Source: Neofusicoccum parvum (taxonomy: Eukaryota; Ascomycota; Dothideomycetes; Botryosphaeriales; Botryosphaeriaceae). From it: a stretch of 64,000 nucleotides of DNA. This document shows, piece by piece, positions 1 through 10,683 of the stretch. The notes under the pieces were generated by a model. That model saw nothing but the letters and a program-made list of their open reading frames with translations. It was not told the origin of the DNA and made no database searches. Where the stretch lies: positions 1,364,001 to 1,428,000 of the forward strand of contig CP087208.1 in NCBI GenBank assembly GCA_020912385.1, written 5' to 3'. The first letter of the stretch is position 1. Each line of letters begins with the position of its first letter. Both the position numbers and the translations under genes were made by a program.

Positions 1-62
1 GGGGTTCTGCTTCTTTTTCGTTGCTTTTAACGTCTACGAAATTGGGCTTTTGTTCACGCACT

Positions 63-333
63 GTGGCTGCGGGGCGTTGTGCAGGCCGCCGTCGAAGCGC
101 GACGGGATCACGGCCAGCTCGGTCGCGGCCGAGACGTTGAAGCGGAAGCGCAGGGCGCCGGCGATGCCCGGGGTGGTGGGCACCTCGAGCGGGTCGGCGA
201 ACTCCCAGCACTGCAGGGCGGAGTTGTTCTGGGCGTTGGTCACGATGGCGGTGGCGGTCAGGTAGGTGGTGTTGGTGGTTTGGGCGGCGGCGAGGCCGGC
301 GAGGAGGGTCGGGAGGAGGAGGGGGAGCTGCAT
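63..333 (-). CDS. small secreted protein, 5' exon only (runs off window)
   Basis: The first exon runs from the ATG at 333 down to a probable donor (GTGCGT on the minus strand) at 62, so the rest of the gene lies beyond the left edge. The first 17 or so residues (MQLPLLLPTLLAGLAAA) form a clean signal peptide, so the product is probably secreted. It is followed by a Thr/Asn-rich stretch with NNT and NNS glycosylation sequons and then by SRFDGGLHNAP, which resembles a motif of a small secreted fungal protein family of unknown function (recognition from memory, not verified). An upstream in-frame methionine at 432 would add 33 Pro-rich residues before the signal peptide and is not likely to be used. 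No catalytic motif is visible in this fragment. Confidence 0.6.
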
Positions 334-1074
334 GGTGGCGAGGGGGAGGGGGATGGTTTGGGCGGGAGGAGAGAGGGACGGTGGGCGGTTCTTATGGTGC
401 GGTGGTGCTGGTGGGTGCGTCGTTCCCCGCATGTCAGATCTGTCGTGCCGATGTTGAGCATGCGGTTAGTGCGCCGCTGAGTGAGCAGCAGTCGCGCGAC
501 CCGATGTCTAGCTGCAGACGGGTGCACCTGCATGGTTCCTGGATCTGGCTGGGCGCTCCCGTCCTGCAGATTCACGAGGCTGAAGGGCGTCGAGGTTGCA
601 CAGGTCCCGTCGTTCCACGGTTGGTGGTGAGGGGCCAGGCTGTCACCCGGCGTTGTGCATGCTGCGGACCCACCGTCCGGATGCGCACGCCGCCCGATCC
701 CGGACCCCTGAGGACTGGCGATGATGACCGCGGCTTACGGCGTCGATGTTCTCGACGGGACGCAGCTGAGAAAGGCGGCCGGCAATGATGGCAATGATGG
801 CAATGGGCGGCAGATTAGCAAAGTGTCTCGGCCCCGAGATCGGCCTTACGTCACTGCCGCGTTCGAGACGCCCGTTCTGACGAATGTTTCTATCCGCGCC
901 ATATCGCCGCCGAGCTCGAATATTAACAGCCACTTCGCCCCGCCTGCCGCACAGCACGCCAACAAGCACCACCAAGCCAATTACTCGCCAGTCCAGCAGC
1001 ATCCCAACCACACCTCGACCACCCACCCGCAAACCCCGCTCAACCCTCGACCGCAACCAGCCAACCCGCCGACC

Positions 1075-1464
1075 ATGGCCCTCGCCGGCAGCATCCAGTC
1101 GCGCCACCTGCCCATCACGCAGCTGCCGCTGGCCCAGATCCTGCGGCCCATCCCGCCCGTCATCGACGCGCCCAAGGTCGACTCGATGGTGCAGACGCTG
1201 CGCGGCGAGGCCTGCGACTTCGTGCCCTCGCCCGCGCCCGAGCGCATCGAGCCCGGCAAGCTGCCGCCCGTCGACGTGCTGCACTACCACTCCAAGGCCC
1301 AGGACCGCGACTACTACTTCGCCTTCGGCGGCTGCCATCGCATGCAGGCGTACGAGAAGGCCGGTGTGGACGTCGTGGATGTGCGGCGCTTCACCGTGCT
1401 GAAGCCCATGCTGAAGATGTACCTGGGCGCCAGCGTGGACAGGATCGTTGGGGAGGAGGAGTGA
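1075..1464 (+). CDS. SRX1: sulfiredoxin
   Basis: Single-exon gene of 129 residues, close to the usual size of yeast Srx1. Sulfiredoxin reduces cysteine-sulfinic acid in hyperoxidised 2-Cys peroxiredoxins, using ATP and a thiol donor. The family signature FGGCHR is present, with the catalytic cysteine at residue 87. The N-terminal half carries the ParB-like elements of the family (a PLAQI..PIPPVID segment, then DAPKVDSMVQTL). The ATG in GACCATGG is chosen because the frame upstream is low-complexity Pro/Thr/His sequence that looks like 5' leader. No intron is needed. The role in peroxide tolerance is established for the family; the assignment here rests on motif and length. Confidence 0.93.
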   Translation: MALAGSIQSRHLPITQLPLAQILRPIPPVIDAPKVDSMVQTLRGEACDFVPSPAPERIEPGKLPPVDVLHYHSKAQDRDYYFAFGGCHRMQAYEKAGVDVVDVRRFTVLKPMLKMYLGASVDRIVGEEE

Positions 1465-1534
1465 GCGCTTGTCGTTTTTACAGTGTTTTTAATGGAGCTA
1501 GAGCTGATACCCTGTACTATCTATGTTGGATTTG

Positions 1535-3860
1535 CTACACTAGTGTGATGTCTCTGAGCTCGCTGTCGTGGAACAGGGAGTGCCCTGAGGGGTTCCGAGC
1601 GCGTCCGTTTGTCTGGAAAGTCCCTACCCGCACCCATTCATGGCTGTCGCTTTTTGGTAGGAGAAGTAGCCCGAATTCATCTGCGTCTTGTGATGTCAAA
1701 AGAAGCATGGACAAGCCCCTCAAGGTGTCTCTGGACAAATCGTGCTCAAAATCCTCCAAGTGCCTGGGGTTCCGCCAATCTGGGTTAGCAATTGCAGCAA
1801 GCTCATCTCCGAACATGATCTTTGTTTCTAAATGAGTCGAGACCAGCCTGAGAGACGGCTTTTTGTCTCCTCGCAGTTGGAGCAGCTTCCCTCGAATGAT
1901 CAGGTAGCCCCCTGTGACCCGCCCCAGCGGGTTGTTCGCGTCCTCGGGGAACGTCTCGGCCTCTACAATGCTCGTCTCGTCCTGACGACTCTCAATCTCG
2001 AGAATGACGTTCTGTTTTCCCCGAGCCCAGCTCCATGAGGGTGCGATGTACGGAGATGGATGGGTCAGCTCGTGGACCGCGTCGGAAAGTGTCGCCCTGT
2101 CATCTCCGTACGATTGCCACAAAAGTGCTGTTGGAAGGTCGGATCGCCAGATCCCAGCAAGGTACTGGTCTCCAGTCATTTGCTGGACCATCTTTGCAAT
2201 CGCACAGATCCCTGGTAGCCTGTCCTCAGGGTACGTCAACTCTCGGGATGAGTAGTCTTTGATGAGTGTGTAGCTCCAGTAGTAATCCTGGATGGTGAAG
2301 GAGTCATGGCATATGATCGGACGCCGATCATTCTCGAGCATGAAGGGAGGCGTGTTATCATGGTGTCCGTTCTCCGAGAAGATCACCCCGAAGCGGTCCC
2401 GTAAGTGAACCATCGAATCTCCAAAGAACAGCAGTCGAGATGACAGTTCCTTTTCCTGAAGGATCCAAGCTCGTCGAGCCCAGCGGGATCTACCAATGTC
2501 GGACTCGTAGGGATCTGCCGATTTGTCTTGCCAATTCATGGGGTGGTAAAGCCGTACAATTCCGGTTGCATCGGGGTTGAGAGATGAAGCATATTTCATT
2601 TCCATGCTTGGCCTTTTGGTACGCTCCAGGAAGCCTTGTTTGGGGGATCCGCTCTTCAAGGTCACAATCGTGAGGTGCGCTCTCTGGTAGACGTCACCCA
2701 TTCTGCTGGATTCCACCGCCCAGTCCGCGGGATCGTCTTGAATTATACAGAGCGCATCTATCCACAAGTATTGTAGTTGAAGAGCTCTTGTGACGAGAAT
2801 CGCATCTCGAAATGATGGTGGAAAGGCTTCGAGGGGGATTCCTTGCAGGTGCTCTTTGAGGGTAATGGTCTTGGTCTTCAGTTTCAAATCTCCCGGATCA
2901 CCCCAGCAGTGGCTCAGCGCAGCATAGGAGTAACGATTACACGCATCACTCTCTAACTCCTGGGATATGACCAATCGAGGATGATCCGTTCCAGTCCGGC
3001 CCCCAACGTCGATGAGCCTCGTAGGTAGACCTTCCTTTCCGTCCAAGCTCTCCAAAGATCCTTCGGTGATTTCCAACCAGCGGTTCATTTGATCCATCAC
3101 CGAAGGATCCAGATAGGAATCTGGGGGAGTATGCTGCGGTATTCTCAACCACGATGCAAGCGCCTCTGAGAAGGTGTATTAGTGAGGAGGAAGTTAGGAG
3201 ACTCGATGGCTACTCACCGGAGGAAGCACACAAATCAAAATCTAAGTATTGATCTCCATTTCGAATCTTCTGTTCGACTGAAACAATTTCAAACAGAACC
3301 CTAAGAATCCCCCGCCTTACCAAAGCATCACAACGAGGCTCTTGTTCTACTTTCGGCGTCCACCCAGAACTTCTTCCTTTTTCTGGAGCAACCCAAACAT
3401 AGTTGAGTTCTTTGATGTGAAGATCCATCTCGGGTATATCTTTGAGATCATGTTGTAAATGGCGGTGGAACGCGTCTCGCAACATCCGACAAAATTCACA
3501 ACCTTTTGCCACCCCCTTCCCGAGACGTTCCAAATATGGGAAGGAATCGCGTCTGCCATACGGAATTGAGACTTTTTCTATCACTCTTTTTTTGTCCGAA
3601 TCAACTTTGCTCCTCTCATGTGCTTCTCTGAAGCACACATAAGGCGCGTCCGTTTTATCGTCATCCGGTCCAATTTGACCACCCGCGCTTTCCTCATTGA
3701 ATTGAAGGATCATGCATTCCTCGCATAAATACGGAGTCTCGGCTTCGCGTTGGATCTGATAGACGATTCCTTCGGATGAGACGGATTGGCGCCGTGGTGG
3801 AAAGAGACAAGATCTTGATTTCCGTAGAAGATCGTTCAGCAGATCGAGTGGTTTCATCAT
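1535..3860 (-). CDS. HET-domain (heterokaryon incompatibility) protein
   Basis: Two exons (3860-3218 and 3165-1535) joined by a 52-nt intron with GTGAGT donor, CTAAT branch and CTCAG acceptor; the joined product is 757 residues. The N-terminal 215 residues contain a CEECMIL segment and GCEFCRML, the Cys-rich preamble often seen before fungal HET domains. The HET core follows in order: YAALSHCWGD, then LWIDALCIIQDD, then RAWILQEKELSSRLLFFG. HET proteins act in non-self recognition and regulated cell death at hyphal fusion; this one has no visible NACHT, WD40 or ankyrin partner domain and is probably a stand-alone HET protein. Its partner and allelic specificity cannot be told from sequence. 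Neighbours are unrelated, so no operon-like context helps. Confidence 0.9.
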
Positions 3861-4579
3861 GATGCCAAGTATAGGCTCGAACCATCCGTGACAGGCTCAT
3901 AGGCCCTTTCGCTGCAAAGCTGGACATGTTGGAGACTGCGTGGCTTGCGAGTTTGGCGAATAAATATTTTACCTGCTGTGCCTCCCCCACGTTCGATGCC
4001 TGCTAGATACGTGGCAGTGCAGATCAACCCCGGCAAGCCCCACTGCAAGGATTTCGGATTCCCGCAGGACGTTTCTGGAAACGATGCTTGGGAAAATGCG
4101 CATGTAAAACAAAAGGATGAAATTAAAATGTCAACTCCCACTTCACTGATTTTAGACGAAAGATTCAACCCCAATTGTTTACAAAGATGGTTCTCGATCA
4201 AAGCTCGAGCCTGTCGCAAGAGATTTTCCTGAGCCGCTCATCGTATGTACTTGAAGGAATGTGTCATAGTCTACGAATCCATTCGAAGCAAAGCGCTTGT
4301 GAAGGAACAACCCTTGGCTACGATTATTCTCAGAATTTGGCTTGGAATCGGAGACCAACTGGCCCCAACAGGAAGCCAGGCTGAAAATTGCTTGGCAACG
4401 TTCGTATTTTCACTCTATCCGAAAGAATACCTTGGCAATGCCAACAGCATAAGCCAACCAAGTTGCAAGTGACGGTTGGTGGCGGTTCGGAAACCAACTG
4501 TTGCCTGTGCAAGATACTTTACTTCTTTGCTGTATTCCGAAAATAGTCAACCTAGGAGGTGGGCGGCACGGTCTACTAG

Positions 4580-4587
4580 TATAAATA
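4580..4587 (+). promoter_or_regulatory. TATA box of the Bys1-like gene
   Basis: TATAAATA lies about 85 bp upstream of the ATG at 4672, a normal spacing for a fungal TATA promoter with a leader of about 50 nt. The remaining space between the HET gene and this site (3861-4579) shows no coding feature I can support. Confidence 0.5.
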
Positions 4588-4671
4588 CACTAAGAACGTC
4601 GGCCCTTGTTTCGGTCCATAGCTCCTATCATTCACCTCAGCAAAATATCTCAGTTTCAGCTTTCCAACATT

Positions 4672-5124
4672 ATGGTCTCCTCCCTCTACCTCTCAACCAT
4701 TGCGGCTCTGGTCGCCACAGTCTACGGCACAGGTGTTGCTACGGTCGTCAACAAATGCTCCGGGAACGTCAACGCACAAATCATCTCGAACGACGGAAAC
4801 GGTGCAGAGTCCACCGTCTCGCCCGGCGGAACATTCTATGGCAACGTCTACTCTACCACTCCATACAACATCAAGCTATGGGACAACAATGGAAGCGAAC
4901 TTCAGTTGGAAACCGTACTCTCCGGTGACGTTGTTTACTACAATTTAGCTTGGAGAAGCTTCAACCCCGATTCCCAGACGCTTACTACTGCGTCGGTGTC
5001 CGCGAGTGATGGATCGTGTCCTGGTATCAAATGCGCTGGCTCTTGCACTCTATACAATCAGAACGCCGAACCGCAGGCTAGCTGCGGCTCTGGTGCTTCT
5101 CTTACCCTCACTTTGTGTGGTTGA
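4672..5124 (+). CDS. Bys1-like secreted protein
   Basis: Single-exon gene of 150 residues with a signal peptide (about residues 1-20, MVSSLYLSTIAALVATVYG). The mature part begins with ATVVNKC and contains PGGTFYGNVYS, SIKL-like IKLWDN and GDVVYYNLAW, the pattern of the Bys1 (Blastomyces yeast-phase-specific 1) family, small secreted beta-sandwich proteins related in style to thaumatin-like folds. Six cysteines sit in the C-terminal third and suggest disulfides. The ATG at 4672 is chosen over an upstream in-frame ATG at 4606 because the signal peptide starts there. Molecular function of the family is not established; a host-interaction or effector role is only a possibility. Confidence 0.75.
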   Translation: MVSSLYLSTIAALVATVYGTGVATVVNKCSGNVNAQIISNDGNGAESTVSPGGTFYGNVYSTTPYNIKLWDNNGSELQLETVLSGDVVYYNLAWRSFNPDSQTLTTASVSASDGSCPGIKCAGSCTLYNQNAEPQASCGSGASLTLTLCG

Positions 5125-6760
5125 ACTCATGTATCGCCCAAATCTTATATGGGTCTATAAAAAGTTTTCTTCAGAAACATGGAATGGATTTTACAAGGAT
5201 GGCTCCTCGGTGTTGAGTGATCACTTTGCATGATCAATGGTCCGTGATCGCCGGGCTGCGCCGGATCGGGCCGGTGTGGCCTACCTGGCGAATCGTACAT
5301 ACACTATCCAATGAAAACAAAGTACGCTGACTCCTCCTATACGTCATAACCGAGTCGGTGGTATAGGCAATCTCGGCTTTATACATGTGACTAGCATTGC
5401 TGGAGATTATAGCCGCCTGCAAGACAGCAGTTTACGTTGGGCAAGACCAAATGGTCTTCATCCTGCCACTCACGCTACCCTCTTTCGGGTGTGGCACTGT
5501 GGGGTACGGTGGTTTCATTTCGCGGCGGTCACTATTTGACAAGAGTTAGAGTTGGACATGAAGGTTCTTTCCGCTGGCGGCTGCGCTCAAACGCTCTAAG
5601 ATGTGATGACAAACGCCGTTCAAGCACTTGTTCATGAAATTTTTATTGGCCCCCACATCTCGGAAAACTTAAATTTGAGGGCGAGCAACTAGAATGCTCC
5701 GGTGAAGCGACCGTGAGAAACGGACTGATGCCGGAAACCGAAGCGATGGTACACAGTGCAAGCAACACGGGTTTGTGACGTGCAGGCGTCTCCGAAGTGC
5801 GTTTAGTCTTTGGATGGGAAATGAGATGTTGATCCTTGGCGTGAATGTTGAGCCTACGGATTACTTCGTCTGTACGCGCCGATTGTTTGCCAGCGCCAAA
5901 GGCCCGCTTGCGCGTGGCCTCGGTAAATAAAGTCAATTGCCTTGCGGGTAATTTCATATTGCGCTTCTCTTCACTAGACTGTTCTGCTAATATGTCTCGT
6001 TCGAAACGTCAAGGTCGAAACGAAAATAGCTTTTTTCCCAAACGCTGGTGTTGTCATGGCCGGATGAGAATGCATCGTGAGCTCGACTGACCGCAAGTGC
6101 TGGGTTCGTCGGGCTCGGGGTTTGTCCTTCTTTGAGGTTCGTAGCAAATAGAAATAGACAGCCGTGGCTCCCTTCCGTCCATGCGTCGGCGGCGTGCAAC
6201 GTGGGGGCCGTAGCTGCCTAAATTTAGCGCCGCATTCTCAGGCCCGTCACGCCGCAAGCGGCCCCGAACAGCAGCCCTGCAAAGCCCTACGCAGCATGTA
6301 TCGTCACACCCAAGTGTTTGAGTCGCCCTCGGCTCCGTACTTCGCCTCGTAAAAATCCGATAGTTCAGCGGCGATCAGGCACCCTCCGCCACTGCTGCCT
6401 GTCAAACCCACCTGTTTGCGGGTGCGACGGCCCTTTTTTGGGTCCCCCAGCGCTACTGCCTCTTGAAATTTGACTTGGCAAGGCGGTGTTGGCTGGCGGC
6501 TAAGGGCTTTGCACTCCACATCATTGGCCCTGTTCGCCGACATATCCGTGCCCGAATCCTTCGCGCTCGCACCCATCCATCATGCTTCATGAGCCTCCCT
6601 TGGCTCAAACGAGCAATCCGAACTTATAAGTATCGCGGCATCTCGCCGCTGTTTTGGAGCTTCATCTTCACGCAAACTCTCAATCCCACCTGGACGCGAC
6701 ACTTGCCGACCTCTCGCGACGCAGGACCATATCCAATACAGGAAAAAACCAAACATAGCC
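5125..6760. other. intergenic stretch without a supported gene
   Basis: About 1.6 kb between the Bys1-like gene and the GPI protein gene. Only short ORFs occur on both strands, none with a signal peptide, recognisable motif or plausible intron-joined extension. No transposon ends or tRNA-like structure were recognised. Confidence 0.5.
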
Positions 6761-7629
6761 ATGGTCGCCAAAATTTCCCTTTCGCTCCTGCTTGCAGGCA
6801 TTGCCAGGTACGTCAGTGCGACCACAGCTTCTGTGTCTTCCATCTAACGCCATCAATAGCGCAGCAGACCAGAACGTCATCTCCTTCGCTTTCCCCGGTG
6901 ATGGCTACTACACCATTGTCCCGACCGCTGGCGTCAGCGGCTCCATCCTCAACATCGAGAACTCCCGCACCACCATGGTCTACCAGTGCGCCAAGGAAGC
7001 CGAAACCCTCGACGACTACTCGAGCTCGATCGGCGTGCTGTGCCCCATGAGCACCAACCTCCCCCAGACCGTGACCTTCGGCGACGGCTTCTACGGCCAG
7101 TCCACCAAAACCGATCTGGAGACCATTACCGTGGACCTCAACCTCCAGTGCGAGGTCACCGCCACGCCGGCAAGCAACGGCGCCGCCGTGGCCACCGCGT
7201 CGCCGACGTGCACCATGGACTTTGGCGACACCGACGACGCCGAGGATGCCGTCGCCGTGCTGGAGTGCGCCGGCGAGGACGTCATCGGCACGGACACTGC
7301 GAACATCGTGAGTCCACCGGCACGCCCCTGCACACAGAGAACAGACAAGCTGACCGCCCGCGCAGAACACCGCAAGCCTCGTCGCCTGCTTCACCTCCGC
7401 AACCGCCACCCCCACCAACATCTTCACCACCACCTACGACCCCTCCAACGTCTGGTACTGGACCGTCACCGTCACCGGCACCGCCGAGGGCGTCACCGTC
7501 TCCCCCACGAGCACCGGCACCGCCGCTCAGAGCACGAGCACCGGCACGAGCGGCGCCGACGGTAACGCAGTCAGCCGGCTGTCGGTCGCCGGCGTTGTCG
7601 GCCTCGCGGCCGCAGTCCTCGCTCTGTAG
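6761..7629 (+). CDS. GPI-anchored cell-surface protein
   Basis: Three exons (6761-6807, 6860-7307, 7366-7629), introns 52 and 58 nt with GTACGT and GTGAGT donors; 252 residues. The first exon encodes a signal peptide (MVAKISLSLLLAGIA). The central domain has paired cysteines in VYQCAKE, VLCPM, LQCEV, SPTCTM and VLECAGED. A Ser/Thr-rich stalk (STGTAAQSTSTGTS) precedes a short spacer and a hydrophobic tail (VAGVVGLAAAVLAL), the layout of a GPI attachment signal. This architecture is common among fungal wall proteins of unknown role. The intron phases were fixed by frame: only the acceptor at 6859 keeps the second exon open. Confidence 0.8.
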
Positions 7630-7747
7630 GGAAGGATGGCGGATGAATAGAGAGAGATGTAGATACACGCGCGACGATAAATACCCAGTAATGAAAAACT
7701 TCTGCTACGAGCGAACCTCGAGCCACTGCCGTGACACTGCCGCCCCT

Positions 7748-9568
7748 TCACCGTCCCCGCTCCACCACCGGAAGAACGAGCTTCCCGCCATAGCGCACGC
7801 GGTTCGCGCCGCCGAACACGCCCTCGGACCTGTCGGGCCCGACGTGCCGCATAGGCGGGATGGTGGCCTCCTCGTCGCCCGCGCGCAGCGCGATCCGCAG
7901 CCTCGTGCCCTCCGCGAACACCATCGATGTCGGCGGGATCGGGATCTGCACCCTGTAAGGTTCGTTCGGCTCGACCGGGGCCGGGAAGCGCTGGTCGAGG
8001 ATGGGGCGGTGGGCGGTCGACTGGGCGGAGAGCGTGCGGTGCGACAGCCGGAACCAGCTGCGCAGGAAGGAGACGGCGGGCTCGTCGTGGTTGCCGCGGA
8101 AGACGACGGGGTGCCCGTCGGCGCGGAGCAGGTAGAAGTAGATGAATAGGTCCATGTCTTTGGCGTCGGTCGATACGGTCAAGTCTAGATACGGGTAGCC
8201 GAGGATTTCGAAGTCTTTTTCGAAGGCGTCGGTTTGGAATTGGGCGGAGCCGGTCAGGCCTGCGTAGGTGATGGAGTCATTTGATGATGCCGGAGTGTAC
8301 GGTACAAATGACAACTTCTCGCCGGGTGTGAGGTAGATGGGAGTGTATTTGGTGTCTTCGGGGGGCCACGATATCTCAGTTCGGTAAGACGCCTTTGCAC
8401 CTCTGCGGATGAGAAGCTGGATTTGCGGCGCTTTATCCAACCCGTTGCTTGTCTTGTCGAGAAGGAAGAAGTCGAGGAACTGCCGCTGCCGTTCGATCTG
8501 ATCTGGCGCGTAGTAGGCGGCCAAGTGGTTGCCAGTGTGCATCTCCAGGAACTTCCACTCGGACGAGCTGTCTTCAAATGCTACCAGGTTACCCGGAAGG
8601 TGGACTTCGGAATCCATCCAGTTGCCTGCGGTCAACACAGGTACTTTGATCTTCCGCAGGTCTCTGTGGCGGTCAAGTACCGGCCATACCCCTTCACTGC
8701 GGAACTTCCAGCGGGTTTCGAGATCGACAAATCCAAAGCGAGACGCCTGAAGCTCTTGCTCGCTTACGCCTTCTCGCTTGCCGTATTGCTGAGGGACGAC
8801 GATGTTGTTATACCAATGCTTCTGAAAGCCAATATGAAACACACCTCCTTGCCGCATACTGTGGCTATAAACGTCCGTCAGCGCTTCGTAGGCGACAATA
8901 GCCGTCAGATGTGGTGGCTGCTGCATAGCCGCCCAGTAGCATGCCATTCCGAAGTAGCTAATACCACATACTGCGACTTTTTCATTGGACCATTCCTGTG
9001 TTCCGGCCCACTCAATGGCATCATACAAGTCTTCATACATATCCGTCAGCAGTGGTAGCCATGATACACATGTGTATGTACTTGCCTTGCCCTTCAGCGT
9101 CTTCTCCTACCTCGAAGGATCGGCCAAATCCAAATGGATCAAGTGTCCCAGGGCTCCCACCGGTGCCCCGGCTATCAACACGAACCAGGGCATATTTGTA
9201 TTCTCTGCACTACGTAGTCCTCAGTACATCTGTTGCCGTGAAGCCGGAACTTGTCTACTCACCCAAATGAGAGGGTCTGGGACCTCGAAACATGCATCTG
9301 GTCCGAGTGGAGTAATGGCCTTAGCCATGTTTGCGTACATGTCTGTATGAGGCAACCCGAACTCGGAAAAGTGAACATCCTTCCCGTATGGACCTAGAGT
9401 AAGGAGACATGGAAACTTGGCGGCGCCGTCTTGCTCTGTCGGGAGATAGACGTTGGCGCAAAGAACAGACCCGTCTCGCGTAGGTATGTACACATTTTTC
9501 AACTGGGTATAGCCATCCCGGGCATTGTGTTCTGCTTGACGGAGAGGTAAATTTGGGAATGATTGCAT
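7748..9568 (-). CDS. CocE/NonD-type (peptidase S15-like) hydrolase
   Basis: Three exons (9568-9263, 9209-9086, 9030-7748), 570 residues. It belongs to the alpha/beta-hydrolase group that includes X-Pro dipeptidyl peptidases and cocaine esterase. The N-terminal domain has the VRVDSRGTGGSPG oxyanion-region motif and the nucleophile elbow GISYFG (Ser about 168); the C-terminal part has the jelly-roll features of the X-Pro dipeptidyl-peptidase C-terminal domain (PYLDLTVSTDAKDMDLFIY and the PPTSMVFAEGTRLRIAL region). No signal peptide, so probably intracellular. Substrate unknown; hydrolysis of acyl or peptide bonds is expected from the family. Intron 2 (9085-9031) only keeps frame with a GC donor (GCAAGT); the nearby GT at 9081-9080 would break it. 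Confidence 0.85.
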
Positions 9569-10683
9569 GACTTAGTGTGGTGGATTAAGGCTCAGGGAGC
9601 TTGACTGGCAACTTTTTCCAGCTGGGCTGAGGATAGAGCTGCTGCTGCCATATTTATGGATTCCGATATTCGGCTCGGGACCACATTGTGACAGATGACA
9701 TGTCGATTTGGTTTTGTGCGGGGGCTTGGCAGCAGATTTCCAGAACTTCTGATTCTACCTGCTAGGTACTAGGTGGGGTATTCGGGCGCATGTCAAAGTC
9801 TCGGCCGAGACTACGACGTCGGTTCAGTGTTGCAACACGCACACGCCTTCATAGGTGGTTTGAGTAATCATTCGAATGAAAATTTTATTCTTCTCGCTGA
9901 ACGTTAGTCCATCAACCGGTAATTTCTGAAGCGACTTTGTCTGCTCCTCTACGTATCAAAAGGACTAGAGTGTGCACGTCGTAAATACGATGTGGCGTTC
10001 CGGTTTACCCCACCATGATAGTGCATGGCAGGCAACAGCCACTCGCATACACTATTGCAATGTAGCTTCAGGTTATGGTGAGATGCTTGCGAATCGTAGG
10101 GTATTTTTGGTGGATATGATTGTGGCTTCGCCCGTGAAAATGCAAACCTACTCAGGACAAAAAGCATCATTATTCGTTGGCTTCATTTCACAGAACGGAT
10201 TTTGGGCAGGCCTCACATGGTCGTAAGATTACTAACGTGAATTTCAACTATTGTATGCACACGACCTGAAATCGGAAGTCAAGTAGCCCAAACCGACAAA
10301 TTTTAGTTACCCTTGCAAAAGTGTAAGAAACTCTGGTTTAGTTGTAGTCCAGTTGGGAGAATACTGAAAAAGGGGCGTTATAGTTTCGAATTCGTCAGCA
10401 TACTCGAAGCTCTCGGAGGCGCCTACGACTTTTTCGCTTTTCGGAAAGATTTAATGCAATCTTTTTGAGAAGCTTTTATATCACATATGTAGTTCTCTCC
10501 TCATGTGCGGCGGTAGCAATTCCAATCTAACTATCACAACATGAATAGCTTCCAGCAGCTGTTCCTACTCCACGTCGAGGCCACCCACTGGACAAATCGG
10601 GTTAATAAGATAAGTGATTGCAACCGATAGGTCTTAATGAGAAAGGCAATTGAGACATAAATTCGTTCACCCTCCCTCTTTGA
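9569..10683. other. intergenic stretch without a supported gene
   Basis: About 1.1 kb between the divergently unrelated hydrolase and GT90 genes (5' side of the hydrolase, 3' side of GT90). Only short ORFs, no recognisable domain and no repeat structure. Confidence 0.5.
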